6,468 nucleotides of DNA from Opitutia bacterium UBA7441 (lineage in GTDB: Bacteria; Verrucomicrobiota; Verrucomicrobiia; Opitutales; Coraliomargaritaceae). The DNA is taken from NCBI GenBank assembly GCA_002480015.1, contig DLQD01000131.1:1-6468 (forward strand), given 5' to 3'. The notes under the pieces were generated by a model that saw only the letters and a program-made list of their open reading frames with translations, made no database searches and was not told where the DNA came from. This document shows positions 1-4,882 of the stretch, piece after piece (position 1 is the stretch's first letter; each line of letters starts with the position of its first letter). The position numbers and the translations under genes are program-made.

Positions 1-2139
1 TTCAAGATCAAAGCCTCCAAGCTGCGGGGCCAGCCCTCCGAGGGTATGATGTGCTCCGCCAAGGAGCTCCAGATCGGCCAGGATCACGACGGCATCATGA
101 TCCTCGAACCGGACACCGCGCTCGGCACGCCGCTGAACGCTCTCTTCGCCGACGGCGACACGGTCTTCGACCTCGAGATCACGCCTAACCGTGTCGACGT
201 GCTGAGCCACATCGGCGTCGCCCGCGAGCTGGCCGCTAAGTTTGGCCTCGATGTGAAATACCCCGATGTCAAAGCCAGCACGGAAAACGAATCTACTGGC
301 GAGCCTCTCATCAGTGGTGTCGAGGTCAGCGCCGCCGAGGCCTGCCCGCACTATACTGCAGTCTGCATTAAGGGCGTCCAAGTAGGCCCCAGTCCGCGTT
401 GGCTCAAGGACGCCATCGAGGCCACTGGTCAGCGCTCGATCAATAACGTTGTCGATGTCACCAACTACGTGCTGCACGAAACCTGCCAGCCGCTCCACGC
501 TTTTGATGCCGCCAAGATCAAAGGTGGCCGGCTCCTCGTCCGTATGGCTGACGAGGGCGAGAAGATCACCACCCTTGACGAAGTGGAGCGCACGCTCTCT
601 GCCGACATGGCCGTGATTGCCGACACTGAGCGTCCGCTCGTGGTGGCGGGCGTCATGGGCTCGCTCGACGCGGAGGTGGACGCCAACACCACCGACATTG
701 TTCTCGAAGCTGCCTACTTTGCGCCGACTTCCGTCCGCACCACTTCGCGTAAACTCGGCCTCTCGTCGGACAGTTCCTACCGCTTCGAGCGAGGCGTCGA
801 CCCCAAGGGCATCACCTACGCCTCGCTTCGCGCCGTCGATTTGATCCTCCAAGTTGCGGGCGGCACCGTCGACGGCGACCTGATCGAGGAGGGGCGTGAG
901 CCGCCCACGATCAGTGAAGTCACACTCTGCCCGGATCGTGTCCGCCGCTTCATCGGTTTTGATGTGAGCGACGCCGAGATCCAATCCGTACTCGAATCGC
1001 TGGGACTGGAGGTGGCGGCCCACGACGAATCCGATGGCACTGTCCGTTGGAATGTTTCGATTCCCTCCTACCGCGGTGACTTGGAACGCGATGTCGACCT
1101 GATCGAGGAATTTATCCGTGTCTATGGCACCGATAAAATCCCCGAATCCGACGTCGTCGCACGCGGTATCAGTGACGATGATCACCGCATCTACACGGTC
1201 AACGAAGCCGTGGCTCACTACCTGACTGGCCAGAACTTCGACGAAGCCTTCCTCTATTCGCTCCGGGCTCCTGAGGAGACGCAGTTTTTCTTCGGCGAGG
1301 CCAGCCACAAAGTGCTTGCCCTAGATAATCCGCTTCAGAGCGACCAGAGCCACCTGCGCCCTTCGCTCATCCCCGGATTACTGGATGTGCTGAAGCTCAA
1401 CGCCGCCCGCGGGACGGGTGCTACCCGCTTCTTCGAGCGCGGCCACGTCTACCGCGAAGTCAACGGCAAGATGGTGGAACTCGTCTCGGTCGGTTTCGTC
1501 ATCGTAGCCGATCAGGTTCGCCGTGAATGGCGCCAGCGCGAGGTGGCCGATTTTTACACCGCCAAAACGATCAGCGGTGCGATCTTGGAGATCGCCGGTA
1601 CTGCAGCGAGCAAACTGACGTTCCAGCCAATCGGAGACTGTAAACTCTGGCAGGCGGGCCACTCCGCCTACGCCGGCGACTTCGCCAAAATGGGCTTTGA
1701 AGCCACTTGCGGCCTACTCAACATCGCGACCCTCAAGGCGCGTTGGGATCTGACCAAACCCGTCATCGCCGGATCCGTTCTGATGACGCCGAAGTTCTTC
1801 GAGCGCACAGCGAAGCGTGGTCGCCACAGCGGCGTCAGTAACCAGCCCGCTTCAAGCAAAGATATCGCCCTGATCGTGGACGAGTCCGTCCTCGCCGGCG
1901 ACGTCGAGAAGGACGTGGCTAAATTCGCGAAGAAGGCGACCCAAGGCTTCGACTGCGAGAGCGTTCGCATCTTTGACCTTTACCAGGGCGAAGGCTTGCC
2001 TGAAGGGAAGAAGAGCCTCGCGCTGACCATGAGCTTCCGCGCCGCCGACCGCACGCTGAAAGACAAAGAAGTCAACGCCGCCTTCGACGGAATCCAGAAG
2101 TTGATCAACGAGAAGACCGATTACCAAATCAGAAAATGA
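1..2139 (+). CDS. pheT: Phenylalanyl-tRNA synthetase beta subunit, 5' end outside window
   Basis: This is the beta chain of the cytoplasmic alpha2-beta2 phenylalanyl-tRNA synthetase, which charges tRNA(Phe) and edits mis-charged Tyr-tRNA(Phe). The frame is open from base 1, giving 712 visible residues. About 90-110 N-terminal residues are missing compared with the usual ~800. Visible residues 1-40 are the end of the EMAP-type tRNA-binding domain (LRGQPSEGMMCSAKEL). TPNRVDVLSHIGVARE follows from residue 61. The B3/B4 editing region holds GQRSINNVVDVTNYVLHE (143-160) and SSYRFERGVD (258-267). The B5 domain starts near LCPDRVRRFIG (309) and ends before DLIEEFIRVYG (366-376). The catalytic-like core includes FFERGHVYRE, and the FDX-ACB anticodon-binding domain runs from about 616 (PASSKDIALIVDE) to the end. 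The stop overlaps the gatC start by four bases (ATGA), suggesting coupled translation. The ATG at 46 is internal to the domain and is not the real start. Identification is secure. Confidence 0.97.
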   Translation, partial: FKIKASKLRGQPSEGMMCSAKELQIGQDHDGIMILEPDTALGTPLNALFADGDTVFDLEITPNRVDVLSHIGVARELAAKFGLDVKYPDVKASTENESTGEPLISGVEVSAAEACPHYTAVCIKGVQVGPSPRWLKDAIEATGQRSINNVVDVTNYVLHETCQPLHAFDAAKIKGGRLLVRMADEGEKITTLDEVERTLSADMAVIADTERPLVVAGVMGSLDAEVDANTTDIVLEAAYFAPTSVRTTSRKLGLSSDSSYRFERGVDPKGITYASLRAVDLILQVAGGTVDGDLIEEGREPPTISEVTLCPDRVRRFIGFDVSDAEIQSVLESLGLEVAAHDESDGTVRWNVSIPSYRGDLERDVDLIEEFIRVYGTDKIPESDVVARGISDDDHRIYTVNEAVAHYLTGQNFDEAFLYSLRAPEETQFFFGEASHKVLALDNPLQSDQSHLRPSLIPGLLDVLKLNAARGTGATRFFERGHVYREVNGKMVELVSVGFVIVADQVRREWRQREVADFYTAKTISGAILEIAGTAASKLTFQPIGDCKLWQAGHSAYAGDFAKMGFEATCGLLNIATLKARWDLTKPVIAGSVLMTPKFFERTAKRGRHSGVSNQPASSKDIALIVDESVLAGDVEKDVAKFAKKATQGFDCESVRIFDLYQGEGLPEGKKSLALTMSFRAADRTLKDKEVNAAFDGIQKLINEKTDYQIRK

Positions 2140-2426
2140 GCACACCACATATTGACATCGATTACGTCGCCAACCTCGCACGCATCGACCTTTCGGACGA
2201 CGAAAAAGCCAAGCTCGGCTCACAGCTCGACGACATCCTCGGCTACTTCGATAAGCTGAACAGCGTCGATGTCGATGGCGTCGAGCCCATGGCGCACGCC
2301 CACAAGGTCTTTAATGTCTGGCGCGAAGGCGACCAGCCCGGCGCGACTTACGCCCCCGAAGTCCTTACCAAAATGGCTCCCGAGTCCCGCGACAACCAGG
2401 TCGTCGTTCCCAAGGTCGTCGAGTAA
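2136..2426 (+). CDS. gatC: Asp/Glu-tRNA amidotransferase subunit C
   Basis: GatC is the small non-catalytic subunit of the GatCAB amidotransferase. In known structures it wraps around the GatA-GatB interface and stabilises the complex. The product is 96 residues, normal for the family. It has the N-terminal signature VANLARIDLSDDE (11-23), the helix with LDDILGYFDKLN (31-42), then SVDVDGVEPM (43-52), and it ends in the usual VVVPKVVE. The start ATG overlaps the pheT stop by four bases (2136-2139). No clear Shine-Dalgarno precedes it, so translation probably depends on coupling to pheT. It is complete at the C-terminus, and the inverted-repeat arm of the following cassette begins one base after its stop codon, so the insertion did not damage it. 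Confidence 0.96.
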   Translation: MSTPHIDIDYVANLARIDLSDDEKAKLGSQLDDILGYFDKLNSVDVDGVEPMAHAHKVFNVWREGDQPGATYAPEVLTKMAPESRDNQVVVPKVVE

Positions 2427-2427
2427 T

Positions 2428-2466
2428 ATTTTGAGCCACGGATGAGCACGGATTAGCATGGATTGA
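2428..2466 (+). repeat. Left arm of cassette 1: inverted-repeat end plus 10-bp tandem units
   Basis: The outer part is ATTTT (2428-2432), one extra G, and AGCCACGG (2434-2441). This matches the reverse complement of 2854-2866 at 13 positions with one indel. Running inward are three near-tandem 10-bp units: CACGGATGAG (2437-2446), CACGGATTAG (2447-2456) and CATGGATTGA (2457-2466). They end two bases before the start codon of the broken GxxExxY gene, so the gene's leader consists almost wholly of this repeat. From memory, CACGGAT-type tandem leaders recur in front of GxxExxY genes in environmental bacterial genomes. That is recall, not a search result. Confidence 0.8.
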
Positions 2467-2468
2467 TT

Positions 2469-2843
2469 ATGAGCCTAGAACGAGAAGACATCACCAAGGA
2501 GATTATTGGAGCAGCCTTTGAGGTGCACAATGCACAGGGCTATGGCTTCCTTGAGAAGGTTTATCAGAACGCGATGATCGTAGAGTTGAAGCTCCGAGGG
2601 ATCGACGCTACTGCCGAAAAACTCATTCAGGTGTATTTTTAAAACCATATTGTAGGTGATTATCGTGCGGATCTAACAGTTGATGATGTCATCGTAGAAC
2701 TCAAAGTGACTGCTCAATATAATTCGAAAGACGAACCTCAGCTGCTCAATGAATTAGCAGCAACCAAATCTCCAGTCGGCTTGCTAATCAATTTCGGCCG
2801 AGAAAAAGTAGAATTCAAAAGATTTATTTCATCCACAAAATAG
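2469..2843 (+). pseudogene. GxxExxY family protein (PD-(D/E)XK nuclease-like), interrupted by a nonsense codon
   Basis: The frame from ATG 2469 to TAG 2841-2843 would encode 124 residues, the usual family length, but codon 58 is TAA (2640-2642). The frame is the same on both sides, so this is a base substitution, not a frameshift. Visible parts are IIGAAFEVH (12-20), the namesake GFLEKVY (26-32), and, past the stop, VGDYRADL (62-69) with D68, VIVELKV (74-80) with E77 and K79, then QLLNEL (91-96) and VGLLINFG. D68, E77 and K79 match the presumed PD-(D/E)XK active site (PDDEXK_3 type), so the 57-residue truncated product would lack it. The lost residue lies where relatives usually have Lys or another polar residue (VYF-stop-NHIVGDY). 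Biological role of the family is not established. The gene is AT-rich compared with its neighbours and has no strong ribosome-binding site. Readthrough or a sequencing error are the alternatives. Confidence 0.88.
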
Positions 2844-2853
2844 AAACTGTAAC

Positions 2854-2866
2854 CCGTGGCTAAAAT
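2854..2866 (-). repeat. Right arm of cassette 1 (inverted copy of the left end)
   Basis: CCGTGGCT (2854-2861) is the exact reverse complement of AGCCACGG at 2434-2441, and the following AAAAT (2862-2866) complements ATTTT at 2428-2432. Further inward the match weakens: the first CACGGATGAG unit still agrees at 7 of 10 positions, and then agreement is lost. The arm lies 10 bases after the stop of the broken GxxExxY gene and 11 bases before the gatA start. Confidence 0.7.
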
Positions 2867-2877
2867 TTCCATTACCA

Positions 2878-4344
2878 ATGTCCGATCTTCATTTCAAAAC
2901 CATTACTGAACTGGCCGCCATGCTGGAAGCAGGCGATACTACATCTGTGGCTATCACCCAAGCGGTGATTGACCGGACTGCAGCGGTCGACGACCGAGTT
3001 AAAGCCTTCCTTGCCTCCGACGCTGACGACGCGCTCGCTCAGGCCGAAGCCTCCGACGCACGCCGTGCTGCGGGCAAAAGCCTCGGCCCGCTCGACGGCA
3101 TTCCCATCGGGATCAAAGACACGCTCGCAGTTAAAGACCAGCCGCTGCGTTGCGCTTCCAAGATGCTGGAAAACTACGTCTCGCCCTACGACGCCACGTG
3201 TATTACCAAGCTCCGTGAGGCGGGCGCGGTTATCTGGGGTCGCCTCAACATGGACGAGTTCGCCATGGGCTCTTCGACCGAGAATTCCGCTTACCAAACC
3301 ACGGCCAATCCCTGGAACCTCGAAACCATCCCGGGCGGTTCCTCTGGAGGGAGTGCGGCCGCCTTGGCGGCAGGGGAGGCCATCGCTACCCTTGGTACGG
3401 ACACGGGCGGCTCCATTCGACAGCCCGCTGCGCTCTGTGGTGTGGTTGGTATGAAGCCCACCTACGGACTCATTTCCCGCTACGGATTGGTTGCCTTCGC
3501 ATCCTCGCTCGATCAGGTAGGTCCTTTCGCCCGCACGGTCGAAGACGCCGCGCTCCTTATGGAGGCCATGCTGAGTAAGGACGATCTCGACTCTACTTCG
3601 ATCGCCCCACAAGGCGAGACGAACTACGCTGCCGCGCTGAAAGAGACGAAGGGCCCCTGGAAGCTCGGCGTCCCGCAGGAGTTCTTCGGTCAAGGCATCG
3701 ACCCCGAGGTCAAAGCCAATATCGAAAATGCTATCGATTGGTATAAGAGCCAGGGCTGCGAGATTGTCGACATCTCCCTGCCGCACTCTGAGCTGGCTGT
3801 GCCGGTTTACTATATCGTAGCCACAGCTGAAGCCTCCTCCAATCTCGCCCGTTTCGATGGCGTGCGCTACGGCCACCGCAGTGAAGAGGCGAAAGACGCG
3901 TTGACCCTTTTCACCAAGAGCCGCGGTGAGGGCTTCGGCGACGAAGTGAAGCGCCGTATCATACTCGGCACTTATGTGCTCAGCTCGGGCTACTACGACG
4001 CCTACTATTTGCGCGCGCAAAAAGTCCGTCGCCTCATCCTTAGCGACTTTGAAAAAGCCTTCGAGCAGGTCGACGCCATCCTCACGCCGACTTCACCCAC
4101 GCCCGCTTTCAAACGGGGCGAGCGCGCCGACGATCCGCTCGCCATGTATCTAAGTGACATCTACACTATCTCGGTTAATCTCGCTGGCCTGCCCGCAATC
4201 TCTGTGCCCAGCGGCTTCACCGAAAGCGGCCTGCCTATAGGCCTGCAAGTCATCGGCAAAGCCTTCGGCGAAGCCGACATGTTCGCCGTAGCCCATTCGT
4301 TTGAGCAGGGACACGAGTATTACAAAGCAACCCCTAAACTCTAA
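2878..4344 (+). CDS. gatA: Asp/Glu-tRNA amidotransferase subunit A (amidase)
   Basis: GatA is the glutaminase/amidase subunit of GatCAB. It hydrolyses glutamine (or asparagine) and passes ammonia through a channel to GatB, which converts Glu-tRNA(Gln) or Asp-tRNA(Asn) to the correct amide. The 488-residue product is full length and belongs to the amidase-signature family. The Ser-cisSer-Lys triad is intact: K80 in GIPIGIKD, S155 in PGGSSGGSAAA, and the nucleophile S179 in GTDTGGSIRQPA. The spacing agrees with well-studied GatA proteins with a one-residue offset. GVVGMKPTYG, FASSLDQVGP and the C-terminal TPTSPTPAF and NLAGLPAISVPSGF are also present. No purine-rich Shine-Dalgarno precedes the ATG, only an AT-rich stretch. 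There is no alternative in-frame start nearby. GxxExxY cassettes flank it on both sides, but the gene is undamaged. Confidence 0.98.
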   Translation: MSDLHFKTITELAAMLEAGDTTSVAITQAVIDRTAAVDDRVKAFLASDADDALAQAEASDARRAAGKSLGPLDGIPIGIKDTLAVKDQPLRCASKMLENYVSPYDATCITKLREAGAVIWGRLNMDEFAMGSSTENSAYQTTANPWNLETIPGGSSGGSAAALAAGEAIATLGTDTGGSIRQPAALCGVVGMKPTYGLISRYGLVAFASSLDQVGPFARTVEDAALLMEAMLSKDDLDSTSIAPQGETNYAAALKETKGPWKLGVPQEFFGQGIDPEVKANIENAIDWYKSQGCEIVDISLPHSELAVPVYYIVATAEASSNLARFDGVRYGHRSEEAKDALTLFTKSRGEGFGDEVKRRIILGTYVLSSGYYDAYYLRAQKVRRLILSDFEKAFEQVDAILTPTSPTPAFKRGERADDPLAMYLSDIYTISVNLAGLPAISVPSGFTESGLPIGLQVIGKAFGEADMFAVAHSFEQGHEYYKATPKL

Positions 4345-4353
4345 AAGAATTTT

Positions 4354-4387
4354 ATTAACCGCAGAGATCGCTGAGGGCGCAGAGAGA
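4354..4387 (+). repeat. Left arm of cassette 2: 27-bp inverted-repeat end with 9-bp tandem units
   Basis: Bases 4354-4380 match the reverse complement of 4801-4827 at 23 of 27 positions without gaps. After the ATTAACC end come three near-tandem 9-bp units: GCAGAGATC (4361-4369), GCTGAGGGC (4370-4378) and GCAGAGAGA (4379-4387), consensus GCNGAGNNN. The arm starts nine bases after the gatA stop and ends just before the Shine-Dalgarno of the enclosed gene. Confidence 0.88.
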
Positions 4388-4391
4388 AAGT

Positions 4392-4397
4392 GGAGGG
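4392..4397 (+). promoter_or_regulatory. Shine-Dalgarno of the intact GxxExxY gene
   Basis: GGAGGG lies four to five bases before ATG 4402. It is the clearest ribosome-binding site in the window; gatC, gatA, gatB and the broken GxxExxY gene have none comparable. It decides for ATG 4402 over the GTG at 4390, whose second base lies just ahead of this motif. Confidence 0.75.
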
Positions 4398-4401
4398 AAG
4401 T

Positions 4402-4779
4402 ATGAGTGAGTTAAGTGAAAAAATTATTGGAGCAGCCATTGAAGTGCACCGTGAGTTGGGTCCCGGGCTCTTGGAAAGCACCTATGAGGCATGTCTTGCC
4501 CATGAGTTGAATCTGCAAGGTATCAAGGCAGTCCGCCAGAAAAAGCAGCCTATTCACTACAAGGGTCTTGAGATTGACGAAGCCTATCGCATCGACGTCA
4601 TCGTTGAAGACCAGATCATTCTTGAGCTGAAAGTCGTCGATGAGCTCAACAACATCCACATGGCTCAGTTGCTTACCTATCTAAAACTCTCAGGCTGTAG
4701 CCTAGGCTACCTCATCAACTTTAATGTGCCTCTTCTGAAAAACGGCATCCGCCGAGTAGTGAACAATCACACAGAATAA
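4402..4779 (+). CDS. GxxExxY family protein (PD-(D/E)XK nuclease-like)
   Basis: The product is 125 residues, the standard size for the GxxExxY family (PDDEXK_3-like nuclease fold). Visible features in order are IIGAAIEVH (8-16), the namesake GLLESTY (22-28), the basic RQKKQPIHYKG (45-55), then YRID (62-65) with D65, IILELKV (72-78) with E75 and K77, and QLLTYL (89-94). These give an intact candidate metal-dependent nuclease core: E25, D65, E75, K77 and Q89. There is no signal peptide or membrane segment, so it is presumably cytoplasmic. The family's biological role is not known to me, and a nuclease activity is inferred from the fold signature alone. It is homologous to the broken gene in the gatC-gatA gap but clearly diverged in protein sequence, so it is not a recent tandem copy. 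It lies inside the gat operon between inverted-repeat arms and has its own Shine-Dalgarno. No link to tRNA amidation is apparent. Confidence 0.92.
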   Translation: MSELSEKIIGAAIEVHRELGPGLLESTYEACLAHELNLQGIKAVRQKKQPIHYKGLEIDEAYRIDVIVEDQIILELKVVDELNNIHMAQLLTYLKLSGCSLGYLINFNVPLLKNGIRRVVNNHTE

Positions 4780-4793
4780 ATTTTCTCTTTTTC

Positions 4794-4827
4794 CTCCTTA
4801 GCGTCCTCCGCGAACTCAGCGGTTAAT
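4794..4827 (-). repeat. Right arm of cassette 2 (inverted copy of the left end)
   Basis: Read on the - strand from 4827, this arm has ATTAACC and then GCTGAGTTC (4820-4812), GCGGAGGAC (4811-4803) and GCTAAGGAG (4802-4794). This is the same 9-bp GCNGAG periodicity as the left arm in the opposite orientation. The outer 27 bases agree with 4354-4380 at 23 positions. The arm begins 14 bases after the GxxExxY stop codon, across a T-rich stretch. Confidence 0.88.
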
Positions 4828-4843
4828 CCAGTGCACCCTTAGC

Positions 4844-4879
4844 CACTCTCACTTTCACTTTCACCTTCACTCTCACTCT
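4844..4879 (+). repeat. Six tandem CACYYT hexamers in the gatB leader
   Basis: The units are CACTCT, CACTTT, CACTTT, CACCTT, CACTCT and CACTCT, followed by CAA and the gatB ATG at 4883. The run is almost purine-free apart from one A per unit, so gatB has no Shine-Dalgarno here. The frame runs open into gatB from 4802, but contains no ATG, GTG or TTG start, so the repeats are probably an untranslated leader. They may be a slippage-prone simple repeat or an unstructured ribosome-entry stretch; neither can be shown from the sequence alone. Confidence 0.85.
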
Positions 4880-4882
4880 CAA

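Larger units (their letters stand above)
2428..2866 (+). mobile_element. Candidate GxxExxY cassette 1 (decayed), bounded by inverted repeats
   Basis: This 439-bp unit occupies the gatC-gatA gap, leaving one base before it and 11 bases between it and the gatA start. It consists of a left arm, a broken GxxExxY gene and a right arm. Its coding part is about 43% GC over 2521-2820, against about 60% or more in gatC and gatA. Taking it out would leave gatC and gatA 12 bp apart, as expected for a compact operon. It has no transposase, and I saw no flanking target duplication, so 'mobile element' is an inference from the boundaries, composition and the second similar unit downstream. It could instead be an old gene acquisition with chance inverted ends. 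Confidence 0.5.
4354..4827 (+). mobile_element. Candidate GxxExxY cassette 2 (intact), bounded by 27-bp imperfect inverted repeats
   Basis: This 474-bp unit lies in the gatA-gatB gap. It consists of a left arm with GCNGAG units, a Shine-Dalgarno, an intact GxxExxY gene and a right arm with the same units inverted. The enclosed gene is about 46% GC over 4501-4740, compared with about 62% in a sampled gatB line. The architecture parallels the decayed unit in the gatC-gatA gap, but the arm sequence is of a different type. No transposase gene and no convincing target-site duplication were seen. Mobility, by its own nuclease or by helper functions elsewhere, is therefore inference. Confidence 0.55.

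Noticed and set aside
46..48. ATG at 46 as the start of pheT
   Set aside because: The same frame is open to base 1 and the preceding residues belong to the conserved tRNA-binding domain, so the gene continues upstream of the window.
2872..4020. Long - strand open frame (382 codons) opposite gatA
   Set aside because: It lies entirely on the antisense strand of a clearly conserved gatA, has no recognisable motif, and is the usual mirror of GC-rich codon use.
4390..4392. GTG start for the intact GxxExxY gene
   Set aside because: The ATG at 4402 has GGAGGG at proper spacing and gives the usual family length; starting at GTG would place the ribosome site inside the gene.
4402..4779. GxxExxY gene as part of a toxin-antitoxin or defence system
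   Set aside because: There is no partner gene next to it; its neighbours are only gatA and gatB, and the sequence gives no sign of a toxin or defence module.
4781..4800. Intrinsic terminator after the intact GxxExxY gene
   Set aside because: The T-rich stretch comes before the GC-rich arm, not after a local hairpin, and the downstream gatB would be cut off; no local stem supports termination.
4345..4882. Target-site duplication around cassette 2
   Set aside because: Bases just outside the arms (before 4354 and after 4827) share no convincing direct repeat; the same is true around 2428 and 2866.
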